Shown here one piece after another: positions 1 to 5,069 of a stretch of DNA of 5,069 nucleotides. Where the stretch lies: assembly GCA_937901265.1 (NCBI GenBank), contig CALCHA010000055.1, positions 1-5,069 of the forward strand. Direction: 5' to 3'. A program made the position numbers and the translations under genes. This DNA comes from an uncultured Phycisphaerales bacterium (GTDB lineage Bacteria; Planctomycetota; Phycisphaerae; WQYP01). Each line of letters begins with the position of its first letter. Position 1 is the first letter of the stretch. The notes beneath the pieces are model-generated. The model saw nothing but the letters and a program-made list of their open reading frames with translations. It did not search any database and was not told the origin of the DNA.

Positions 1-31
1 CTCCAGCTCCGCATGGACTATCTGCTTTCAT
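1..31 (-). CDS. Possible start of the next gene downstream of hemA (partial)
   Basis: An ATG on the minus strand at 31-29 opens a frame that stays open to the window edge, giving only ten residues (MKADSPCGAG). An AGGAG lies 11 bases upstream, inside the last hemA codons, so a start translationally linked to hemA is possible. A second ATG at 14-12 in another frame (MRSW) is an alternative. In many bacteria hemC or another haem gene follows hemA, but ten residues are too few to recognise anything, and this may simply be intergenic DNA. Confidence 0.25.
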   Translation of the reverse strand, partial: MKADSPCGAG

Positions 32-36
32 TGTTT

Positions 37-1131
37 TTATAGCTCCTGCACCAGCTGCCCCACATCGCTCGCCGCCAGCCAGCGAAATAAGTTTTCCCCG
101 TCCAGGTCCAGCCTGTCCCTTGCGGCGGCCACTGGAACATCGCGCGCCGCGCGCGTCCCCGCCGCCCGATTCTGCAGATCGTCCACGTTGTACAAATACA
201 GGTTCGGCAGCCCCCCCACCGCGGGCTCGACATCCCGGGGCACGGCGATATCCACGATGACCGCCGGGCGATACCGCCGCTTCTTCTGCAGCGCCTTCAT
301 CCGCGCAGCCGTGATCAGCGGCTCGGGGGCACCCGTTGAGGTGAGCAGAATGTCCGCCTGGACCAGCAGCTCGTCGAGCGCCTCGAGCGGCTGGGCCTCC
401 GTCGGCAGCAGGGTGGCAAACTGCGCGGCGAGCTTCTGCGCGTTGTCGAGTGAGCGGTTGGCAATGACCAGGCGCCGCGGGCTCAGGTCCACCAGGTGCC
501 GCAACATCAACCCCGCCATTTTCCCCGCTCCCAGGCAGAGCACGGTCTTGTCGTCGAAGCGGTCAAAAATAGATCCGGCGAGATCCACCGCCACCGACGC
601 CACCGACACCCGACCGGCCGCCAGACGCGTGCTCTCGTGGGCGTCCTTCGCCGCGGCGAGGGAGCGCTGGAAGAGCGCGTGAAAAACCTTGTCGATGGTG
701 CCATGGGCGGCCGCCAGCTGATAAGCGGCCTTCACCTGGGCGAGGATCTGCGTCTCGCCGACGATGATCGAATCGAGGCTGGTGGTCACCGCAAAGAGGT
801 GATCGACCATCGCTCGATCTTCGTGGAGATAGAGATGCGGGGCGAGCGCTCGCGGATCCACATGATGGGCAGTCGCCAGGAAGTGGGTCAGCACCTCCAG
901 CGGGATCGGGGCATCCTGGGGCAGCGAAAGGTAAAGCTCCACGCGGTTGCAGGTGGACAGCAACACAGCCTCGACCGGCGGAAACTGTGCTTTGAGCAGG
1001 CTCAGGGCATGGGCGCTCTGCGGATCGGAAAAAGCCAGCGTCTCCCGCAGGGCCAGCGGAGCGGTCTTGTGGTTAAGCCCCAGAACGAGCAGCCGCGGGG
1101 CGGGTGAGGATTTGGGGAGGAACGCACGCAT
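37..1131 (-). CDS. hemA: Glutamyl-tRNA reductase, C-terminally short
   Basis: Cytoplasmic NADPH-dependent enzyme that reduces glutamyl-tRNA(Glu) to glutamate-1-semialdehyde, the first committed step of C5-pathway tetrapyrrole (haem) synthesis. The N-terminal catalytic domain has GLNHKTAPL near residues 18-26 and STCNRVELY near 59-67, with nucleophilic Cys61. GETQILAQVK near 125-134 is the conserved substrate-domain motif. The NADP-binding fold begins with CLGAGKMAG near 199-207, followed by VIANRS, LTSTGAPEP and VDIAVPRDVEP. The linker motif YNVDDLQ is near 314-320. Only about 44 residues follow it, against roughly 100 or more in E. coli HemA, so most of the C-terminal dimerisation domain is absent. 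I chose ATG 1131 (364 residues); a GTG two codons upstream at 1137 is equally possible, as neither has a strong SD (only GGGGTG nearby). The family call is very secure; the short C-terminus is the oddity. Confidence 0.95.
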   Translation of the reverse strand: MRAFLPKSSPAPRLLVLGLNHKTAPLALRETLAFSDPQSAHALSLLKAQFPPVEAVLLSTCNRVELYLSLPQDAPIPLEVLTHFLATAHHVDPRALAPHLYLHEDRAMVDHLFAVTTSLDSIIVGETQILAQVKAAYQLAAAHGTIDKVFHALFQRSLAAAKDAHESTRLAAGRVSVASVAVDLAGSIFDRFDDKTVLCLGAGKMAGLMLRHLVDLSPRRLVIANRSLDNAQKLAAQFATLLPTEAQPLEALDELLVQADILLTSTGAPEPLITAARMKALQKKRRYRPAVIVDIAVPRDVEPAVGGLPNLYLYNVDDLQNRAAGTRAARDVPVAAARDRLDLDGENLFRWLAASDVGQLVQEL

Positions 1132-1137
1132 CAGCAC

Positions 1138-1287
1138 CCCAGACGCCAGGGGACGAGGGACCCGTGCGGGGCAAGCGAGCGAGAAGAATGGAGCGCAACG
1201 TTCATGGGCAAGGGATCTTAGCGGATTGGCGGCAGGAAGGCACGCCCGAGCGGGGGCGGACGTGCAATTTTTGCCCCGGCCGCCGCA
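1138..1287. other. Intergenic region upstream of hemA
   Basis: This 150-base gap separates the lipoprotein stop from the hemA start. It should carry either the hemA promoter or a read-through leader. On the minus strand I see only a weak -10-like TAAGAT without a good -35, and short GC-rich inverted repeats (CGCCC at 1243-1247 with GGGCG at 1254-1258) that lack a following T-tract. No convincing terminator, tRNA or small gene is visible. Confidence 0.5.
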
Positions 1288-2118
1288 TCAGCGATCCGAG
1301 GCCGTGGCATTATCCGGGAACCCCGCGGGCAGGGGCGTGCGGGCGAGCAGTCGGCCCTCCTGCTGTTGAAACTCCACGTGGATGGGTGGGGCGAGCTTGG
1401 GTGCATGGTCTGCCGTCTGCGTGCCCGCCTGAACGTTGGCCTGCCACCCGCCGGCGTCATCGCGGGTGAAGCTGGCGGAGATGACCATGGCATTGGGCGT
1501 GGCACCGGCGCGGTCGGGAGGCATCTCCATACGGAGCGTCTGCAGGTTCACCGAGCGCAGGGTTCCAAACTCATCGTCCATCGCCGCCTGCGCCTCGGGT
1601 GTTGGCGGCGCAAACACAGGGCTGACGGCCAGGAGCGGCGTCCAGCGCGGGGTCGACATTTTATTGAGCAGATCGGTGAGGTAGGTGGCGAGGAAGGCCT
1701 CGGTCTCGGTCGGCGCGGCCGACGTCCGCAGAGACTCGGGCCGCCGCAGCGTGGGCTCCTCGGCGTCCAGCGACACCAGGCGCAGGTCGTGATTTGGAAC
1801 GGGATCCGCGGCCAGGACGAGGGTGAGTCGCTTGATCGACAGCGTGGCGCTGGGATGGTCCTGCGAGATGCCCGGATCAGGCACGATGCGGACGTCGGTC
1901 GCCGTCAGAGTGCGGTCTGCATAGTGAAAGGACGCACAATCAAAGCGATCGGCATGGGCGGCAAAGAGATCGACGAGCTTCTGTCGCGCGAGGCCCTCCG
2001 CATCGAGCGGGGCGGCGGCGCGGGGCGACTGCGTCTGACTGCACGCAGCCACGAGCAGCAGCGTGGGCAGAAGTGCAAACTTCTGAACAATCCTGCGGGG
2101 TTTTGAATAGGCTTTCAT
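1288..2118 (-). CDS. Hypothetical lipoprotein, possibly AsmA-like beta-rich fold
   Basis: I do not recognise this 276-residue protein. It starts with a lipoprotein signal peptide: a basic n-region (KPRR, K13), a hydrophobic stretch (FALLPTLLL) and the lipobox VAAC with Cys26, followed by Ser-Gln. Signal peptidase II processing and lipid anchoring on the periplasmic side are therefore expected; Ser at +2 would suit the outer membrane under the E. coli rule. Residues about 70-117 alternate short hydrophobic strands (DVRIV, LSIKRLTLVL, LRLVSLDAEEPTL), and residues about 186-265 contain more strands (VNLQTLRMEM, AMVISASF, GGWQANVQAG, HVEFQQQEGRLL). This loosely resembles AsmA/DUF748-type lipid-transfer proteins, but that is inference. 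ATG 2118 is chosen because GGAGG sits five bases upstream; a TTG at 2154 would bury the signal peptide. It lies 63 bases after coaC and may share its transcript. Confidence 0.85.
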   Translation of the reverse strand: MKAYSKPRRIVQKFALLPTLLLVAACSQTQSPRAAAPLDAEGLARQKLVDLFAAHADRFDCASFHYADRTLTATDVRIVPDPGISQDHPSATLSIKRLTLVLAADPVPNHDLRLVSLDAEEPTLRRPESLRTSAAPTETEAFLATYLTDLLNKMSTPRWTPLLAVSPVFAPPTPEAQAAMDDEFGTLRSVNLQTLRMEMPPDRAGATPNAMVISASFTRDDAGGWQANVQAGTQTADHAPKLAPPIHVEFQQQEGRLLARTPLPAGFPDNATASDR

Positions 2119-2128
2119 GGTTCCCTCC
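2119..2128 (-). promoter_or_regulatory. Ribosome binding site of the lipoprotein gene
   Basis: On the minus strand GGAGGGAACC directly precedes ATG 2118. The GGAGG core, spaced five bases from the start, is the clearest Shine-Dalgarno in the window. It decides the start codon over the TTG 12 codons upstream. Confidence 0.8.
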
Positions 2129-2147
2129 AAACGTGGACGGAGGGGAA
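2121..2147 (-). promoter_or_regulatory. Hairpin that can sequester the lipoprotein SD
   Basis: In the minus-strand transcript UUCCCCUCC (2147-2139) can pair with GGAGGGAA (2128-2121) across a ten-base loop, giving eight base pairs with one bulged C. The 3' arm contains the whole SD core, and the AUG follows two bases later. This could lower translation initiation until ribosomes arriving from coaC, a temperature shift or a ligand opens it. The pairing is directly visible; a regulatory role is inferred. Confidence 0.45.
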
Positions 2148-2181
2148 ATCGCAAAGGGTGTGCCGTTGCGCCGGTCTTTCG

Positions 2182-2769
2182 CTAGGGCGTGAAATGCGCT
2201 GCCCCGGCGGAATCCTTCGAAAGCTTCTGTTCGATGGCCGCCAAAATTTCCGCGGGCTCCGACATCCGCCCCACGCCCACGGTTCGACAGGCTTGCCACC
2301 CCGCGCCGGGGCCCACGAACTCGACGCCATCGTCAAACACGCGCTTCGCGTTACGCTGCGTCGCGGGGTGATTCCACATCGCCTCGTTCATCGCCGGGGC
2401 AATCAGGACTTTGCGGGGATCGGCGGCAAGGAGGATCGTCGCGACCAGATCGGGGGCGAGACCTTGCGCCATCCGTGCCAGCGTGTTGGCCGTGCAGGGA
2501 GCGACCAGCAGCAGGTCGGCGGTCTGCGCGAGGCGGATGTGCTGCGGGTCCTTGCCATCGAGATGGTCCCAGAGATCGGTGTAGACCGTGTTGGCTGAAA
2601 GGGCGCGAAAGGTCGCCGGGCCGACAAATTTCTGCGCTTCAGCGGTCATGGCGACCGTGACCGATGCCTTGGCTTGTGCCAGTTTGGAGACGACGTCGGC
2701 AATCTTGTACGCGGCGATGCCGCCGCAGACGCAGACCAGAATTGAGCGTGAGGAAAGCGTTGAAGTCAT
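2182..2769 (-). CDS. coaC: Phosphopantothenoylcysteine decarboxylase (stand-alone CoaC)
   Basis: FMN-dependent cytoplasmic flavoprotein of the HFCD family that decarboxylates 4'-phospho-N-pantothenoylcysteine to 4'-phosphopantetheine in coenzyme A synthesis. The N-terminal flavin-binding segment is VCGGIAAYK, near residues 14-22. The catalytic histidine is His77 in HIRLAQTADLLLVAPCTAN. The substrate-binding motif PAMNEAMW is at 125-132, with Asn128. The active-site-flap cysteine is Cys161 in WQACRTVGVGRM. At 195 residues it ends shortly after GRMSEPAEIL, where the usual fused CoaBC protein of about 400 residues continues into the CoaB synthetase domain. No CoaB sequence follows, so that step must be encoded elsewhere. 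The start at 2769 fits the family's N-terminus but has no clear SD; a -10-like TACAAT just upstream suggests a very short or absent leader. Neighbours gmk and rpoZ match the common CoaBC gene neighbourhood. Confidence 0.93.
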   Translation of the reverse strand: MTSTLSSRSILVCVCGGIAAYKIADVVSKLAQAKASVTVAMTAEAQKFVGPATFRALSANTVYTDLWDHLDGKDPQHIRLAQTADLLLVAPCTANTLARMAQGLAPDLVATILLAADPRKVLIAPAMNEAMWNHPATQRNAKRVFDDGVEFVGPGAGWQACRTVGVGRMSEPAEILAAIEQKLSKDSAGAAHFTP

Positions 2770-2775
2770 TGACGG

Positions 2776-2804
2776 ATTGTAGCAGAGACACGCGGTGCCG
2801 ACAG
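2776..2804 (-). promoter_or_regulatory. Candidate coaC promoter giving a leaderless transcript
   Basis: On the minus strand TACAAT (2781-2776, five of six to the consensus -10) is preceded, after 17 bases, by CTGTCG (2804-2799, three of six to the -35). The -10 ends six bases before the coaC ATG, so transcription would begin at or next to the start codon. This agrees with the lack of an SD before coaC. Confidence 0.4.
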
Positions 2805-2807
2805 GGA

Positions 2808-2835
2808 TTTACGCCATCCCGCGGCATGCTATGCT
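2808..2835 (+). promoter_or_regulatory. Candidate tag promoter
   Basis: TTTACG (2808-2813) and TATGCT (2830-2835) each match the sigma70 consensus at four of six positions, with a 16-base spacer. Initiation near 2842 would leave a leader of about 33 bases before ATG 2875. The -35 lies back to back with the coaC -35 candidate, only three bases away, so the two polymerases could compete. Confidence 0.3.
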
Positions 2836-2874
2836 GGGGCCTCGTTGATCCTTCGCCTGACGCAGAGACCGACT

Positions 2875-3474
2875 ATGCCGCGTTGTCCCTGGGCCTCCAC
2901 AGACCTGTACCACCGCTACCACGATGAGGAATGGGGGGTGCCGCTGCATGACGAGCGGCTGCTCTTTGAGTTCCTCGTGCTGGAAGGGGCGCAGGCGGGA
3001 TTGAGCTGGCTGACGATCCTGAAAAAGCGGGAGAACTATCGCAAGGCTTTCGCCGGGTTCGATCCGCAGGCGGTGGCGCGCTTCGGCAAGCGCGACGTCG
3101 AGCGGCTGCTTGGGGATGCGGGCATCGTGCGCAACAAGCTGAAGATCGCCGCGGCCATTGAAAATGCCAAGGCTTTCCTGCGGGTGCAGGAAACGGAGGG
3201 GAGCTTTGACCGCTACATCTGGAAGTTTGTCGAGGGGCGTCCGCTGCAGAATGGCTGGACAAGCCTGAAGCAGGTTCCAGCCAGCAGCGTGATCTCCGAC
3301 ACCCTGAGCAAGGACCTCAAGAGCCGGGGGTTTAAGTTTGTCGGGTCAACGATCTGCTATGCGCACATGCAGGCGACGGGGATGGTTAATGACCACCTGC
3401 TGGATTGTCCGCGGCACGGAGCGGTGGCGAAGCTGGGGGGCGCGGGGCGCATGCAAAAAGCCCACGGATCGTAA
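2875..3474 (+). CDS. tag: 3-methyladenine DNA glycosylase I
   Basis: Base-excision repair enzyme that removes N3-methyladenine from alkylated DNA, leaving an abasic site. It aligns along its whole length with E. coli Tag. MPRCPW supplies zinc ligand Cys4, and YHDEEWGVP supplies His16. LEGAQAGLSW, around residues 36-45, contains Glu37, the counterpart of the base-recognising Glu38. LKKREN follows. GFKFVGSTICYAHMQA and VNDHLLDC near the end give His174 and Cys178, completing the zinc site. Length is 199 residues, close to the usual 187-200, with a short extra tail after Cys178. ATG 2875 is chosen because MPRC matches the family's N-terminus; an in-frame TTG at 2845 would add ten unconserved residues. 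The SD is weak. It is the only plus-strand gene here, convergent with rpoZ and divergent from coaC, so it is probably transcribed alone. Confidence 0.96.
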   Translation: MPRCPWASTDLYHRYHDEEWGVPLHDERLLFEFLVLEGAQAGLSWLTILKKRENYRKAFAGFDPQAVARFGKRDVERLLGDAGIVRNKLKIAAAIENAKAFLRVQETEGSFDRYIWKFVEGRPLQNGWTSLKQVPASSVISDTLSKDLKSRGFKFVGSTICYAHMQATGMVNDHLLDCPRHGAVAKLGGAGRMQKAHGS

Positions 3475-3488
3475 TCCCTGGGCTTTGC
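3451..3488 (-). terminator. Rho-independent terminator of gmk-rpoZ, overlapping the tag 3' end
   Basis: Arms AAAGCCCA (3457-3464) and TGGGCTTT (3479-3486) are perfectly complementary. Inside them GGAT (3466-3469) pairs with ATCC (3474-3477) across a CGTA loop, with one C-C mismatch between the stems. On the minus strand the stem runs into TTTTT and lies 29 bases past the rpoZ stop, a standard intrinsic terminator. On the plus strand only TTT follows, so it would be a weaker terminator for tag. The tag stop codon lies within the hairpin. Confidence 0.75.
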
Positions 3489-3517
3489 GGTAGGGGCGAC
3501 GGGGTGGCGCGTGGAAC

Positions 3518-3760
3518 TCAGCCGTCCACGCCCAGCGCCTTGCCGGCGGCGGTGATGCCGGGGCTTTTTTCGCGATCGATGGTGATTTTTCCCTGCAGGA
3601 TCTCGTCAATGATGACTTCCAGATCCGAGCGGCCGTTGCGCTCGACGAGCGGGCGGGCACCCTGGATCAGTTCGACCCAGCGGTGCTGCACCAAGGCGCA
3701 CAACTTGAACCGGCCGCCGAGCTTGTGGACGATTTCGTCAGACTTGAGGGCTTCGATCAT
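3518..3760 (-). CDS. rpoZ: DNA-directed RNA polymerase omega subunit
   Basis: Small subunit that binds the beta-prime subunit and aids assembly and stability of RNA polymerase. The 80-residue product has the RpoZ/Rpb6 pattern: a central GGRFKLCALVQHRWVELIQGA helix region (residues about 15-35), where bacterial omega typically has NRFELVLLAARRARQL-like sequence, then LEVIIDEILQGKI near 47-59, corresponding to the usual ALREIAEGKI. The canonical N-terminal segment is partly replaced by MIEALKSDEIVHKL. Length is normal for omega. The ATG at 3760 has GGAG seven bases upstream. It begins 12 bases after the gmk stop, so the two genes are very likely one operon, as in many bacteria, ending at the hairpin near 3470. 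Confidence 0.88.
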   Translation of the reverse strand: MIEALKSDEIVHKLGGRFKLCALVQHRWVELIQGARPLVERNGRSDLEVIIDEILQGKITIDREKSPGITAAGKALGVDG

Positions 3761-3772
3761 CGAAGGGCTCCG

Positions 3773-4405
3773 TTAGAACAGGGTTTGGCCGCCATCGCGG
3801 AATTTCAGGACCGCTCGGCGGATGGCGTCGACGGTTCGCTCGACGCCGTTGTCTTCGTTGACCACCAGCAGGTCATACACGCCGCTGGCTTCGCCAGTGC
3901 GGATTTCCTGGCGGGCTTCGGTAAAGCGCCGCAGGATGGTCGCTTCATCGTCCCGGCCGCGGTCACGCAGGCGCTTGAGCAAATCTTCTTCGCTCGGCGG
4001 CAGAATGAACACGCCCATGGCATCCGGAAACAGGGTGTGGACCTGAATGGCCCCTTGCACGTCTATCTCCAGCAGGATGGTTCGGCCCGCGGCAAGCCCC
4101 TCTTCGACGGGCTGGCGCAGCGTGCCGTACCAATTGCCGAACACATAAGCATACTCTAAAAAGTCCCCCGTCTCAAGCCGGCGGCGAAACTCCGGCTCCT
4201 CGACGAACTGGTAGCGCTTCCCGTGCACATCCTGCGGCTTGCCGACGCGCGTCGTCGCGGAGACCGCAAATTCCGCGGGAAGCACCGTGGCCAGACGGCG
4301 GCAAACCGTCGATTTGCCCACGCCCGAAGGACCGGAAACAAAGATCAACAGGCCCGGCAACTGGCGAACGGGCGGGGTATGCGGCGGAAGATCGGTCTCG
4401 GCCAC
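3773..4405 (-). CDS. gmk: Guanylate kinase
   Basis: Cytoplasmic enzyme that phosphorylates GMP to GDP with ATP, needed for GTP and dGTP supply. With the GTG start at 4405 the product is 210 residues, the usual size. The P-loop GPSGVGKST is near residues 25-33. The GMP-binding segment is SATTRVGKPQDVHGKRYQFV, near 49-68, with Arg53 kept but the second family arginine replaced by Lys56. LEYAYVFGNWYGT (83-95) corresponds to the family motif around EHAEVFGNYYGT. EIDVQGA (113-119) carries the Walker B-like Asp, and the lid region is RLRDRGRDDEATILRR (145-160). The frame stays open back to a TTG at 4492 (239 residues), but that extension is unconserved and contains a promoter-like sequence. The GTG has AGAGG eight bases upstream, so I prefer it. 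rpoZ follows 12 bases later. Confidence 0.94.
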   Translation of the reverse strand: MAETDLPPHTPPVRQLPGLLIFVSGPSGVGKSTVCRRLATVLPAEFAVSATTRVGKPQDVHGKRYQFVEEPEFRRRLETGDFLEYAYVFGNWYGTLRQPVEEGLAAGRTILLEIDVQGAIQVHTLFPDAMGVFILPPSEEDLLKRLRDRGRDDEATILRRFTEARQEIRTGEASGVYDLLVVNEDNGVERTVDAIRRAVLKFRDGGQTLF

Positions 4406-4439
4406 GGATGGTGCCTCTGTCCTTGGGGAAAGACCCGCC

Positions 4440-4467
4440 AGTATACGGGAGAGGGGATGACTGACGA
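4440..4467 (-). promoter_or_regulatory. Candidate gmk-rpoZ promoter
   Basis: On the minus strand TATACT (4445-4440, five of six to the -10 consensus) follows TCGTCA (4467-4462, four of six to the -35) after a 16-base spacer. Initiation would fall near 4433, giving a leader of about 28 bases before GTG 4405. The same position makes translation from TTG 4492 impossible on this transcript, supporting the shorter Gmk. Confidence 0.45.
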
Positions 4468-4510
4468 AGCACGAATGAAGACTGAAATTCAAAAAAGCGG
4501 CAAGGTCGGC

Positions 4511-5069
4511 TCACCCCAGCGACCCCAACTCGTGGTGCGCCAGCGGGTCCGCGGGCGGGGTGGGGGCATCGCCGGGCAGTCCGCCCGACGGCTTGCGCGG
4601 GCCGCCGCGGCGGGCGGCGGCCAGGGCACCGATCAGCACGATGAGCGTGCAGGCCACGATCGCGAGAATCAGCGCCGCCGAGATCAGATCGTTGGACGTG
4701 TGCCGCTTGAAATAGCCCCGGCACATCACCACCGCCGCCGACCCCGTGGTGATCGCCACCGCGATCATCGGCACCAGCGTCACCCACACATAGCGCCCCT
4801 TGCCCGCATGTACCAGCGCCACCGATGCGATTCCCAGGGCCATCACCGCCAGCATCTGGTTGGAGATGCCGAACATGGGCCAGATGGCTTCCATGCTCTT
4901 GGAATCGATGAAGTAGAACCAGCCCGCGACAATGAGGGCGGTGGAAAGAAACGTCGAGGGCCACCAGTCGGCACGGCCGAGTTTCGGATGGACCCACTTG
5001 CCGAGGGTTTCCTGCAGGAGAAAGCGCCCGACGCGCGTGCCGGTGTCGATGGTGGTCAGGATGAACAGG
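4511..5069 (-). CDS. cstA: CstA family carbon starvation/peptide transporter, C-terminal part
   Basis: Inner-membrane transporter of the CstA/BtsT family, known for uptake of peptides or pyruvate under nutrient limitation. Only the last 185 residues are in the window; the frame stays open through the right edge, so an internal ATG at 4894 is not the start. Visible family motifs are LFILTTIDTGTRVGRFLLQE at the first residues and IWPMFGISNQMLAVMAL near 63-79. Hydrophobic segments at about 40-55, 68-90, 95-117 and 128-153 look like membrane helices. A polar tail of about 30 residues follows, rich in Gly, Pro and Ala, and ends in LGSLG. The stop at 4511 is about 105 bases before the preferred gmk start. 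Any link to gmk appears positional only. Substrate cannot be told from this fragment. Confidence 0.93.
   Translation of the reverse strand, partial: LFILTTIDTGTRVGRFLLQETLGKWVHPKLGRADWWPSTFLSTALIVAGWFYFIDSKSMEAIWPMFGISNQMLAVMALGIASVALVHAGKGRYVWVTLVPMIAVAITTGSAAVVMCRGYFKRHTSNDLISAALILAIVACTLIVLIGALAAARRGGPRKPSGGLPGDAPTPPADPLAHHELGSLG

Noticed and set aside
496..1107. Long plus-strand open frame (203 codons) opposite hemA
   Set aside because: It is antisense to a strongly conserved gene, its product is low-complexity and Arg/Gly-rich, and open antisense frames are expected at this GC content.
1241..1285. GC-rich inverted repeats after the lipoprotein stop as a terminator
   Set aside because: Stems are only four to five base pairs and no T-tract follows on the minus strand.
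1366..2106. Plus-strand open frame (246 codons) opposite the lipoprotein gene
   Set aside because: The minus-strand frame has a signal peptide, lipobox and strong SD; the plus-strand product is Arg/Gly-rich with no recognisable features.
2119..2154. Upstream TTG start at 2154 for the lipoprotein
   Set aside because: It would place 12 residues before a complete signal peptide, and the strong SD serves ATG 2118.
4491..4524. Possible cstA terminator on the minus strand
   Set aside because: A T6 run (4496-4491) follows the cstA stop, but the only stem (GGTCG with CGACC) is five base pairs with an 11-base loop and lies seven bases from the T-run, too weak to call.
4173..4997. Minus-strand open frame (274 codons) spanning the cstA end and gmk start
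   Set aside because: It overlaps two recognisable genes, cstA and gmk, in another frame; its His/Arg/Gly-rich product has no family signature.

Overview
The window is a GC-rich bacterial chromosomal segment of core housekeeping genes. Almost everything is on the minus strand; the one plus-strand gene is tag. Gene content and the style of the proteins (stand-alone CoaC near gmk-rpoZ, shortened glutamyl-tRNA reductase, an orphan lipoprotein) suggest a Gram-negative-type organism, perhaps Verrucomicrobiota/Opitutaceae. That assignment is an inference from memory of protein style and could be wrong at phylum level. I see no mobile element, CRISPR array, rRNA or tRNA.

Layout, read from the right edge in the direction of minus-strand transcription: the C-terminal part of a CstA-type peptide/pyruvate transporter (5069-4511, N-terminus outside the window); gmk, guanylate kinase (4405-3773, with a promoter-like sequence just upstream); rpoZ, RNA polymerase omega (3760-3518), 12 bases after gmk and probably co-transcribed with it; a hairpin plus T-tract (3488-3451) that looks like the gmk-rpoZ terminator and lies inside the 3' end of the convergent gene tag; tag, 3-methyladenine DNA glycosylase I (2875-3474, plus strand); a 105-base divergent region with back-to-back promoter candidates; coaC, phosphopantothenoylcysteine decarboxylase (2769-2182); an unrecognised lipoprotein (2118-1288) whose ribosome binding site can fold into a hairpin; a 150-base gap; hemA, glutamyl-tRNA reductase (1131-37); and perhaps the first codons of another gene at the left edge.

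The genes serve separate basic functions: GTP supply and RNA polymerase assembly (gmk, rpoZ), coenzyme A synthesis (coaC), tetrapyrrole synthesis (hemA), alkylation repair (tag) and nutrient uptake (cstA). The order gmk-rpoZ-coaC matches the common bacterial gmk-rpoZ-coaBC cluster, with tag inserted in the opposite orientation. I found no convincing new system. The points most worth a second look are the missing C-terminal dimerisation region of HemA, the SD-sequestering hairpin ahead of the lipoprotein, the terminator embedded in tag, the possibly leaderless coaC, and the orphan lipoprotein itself.
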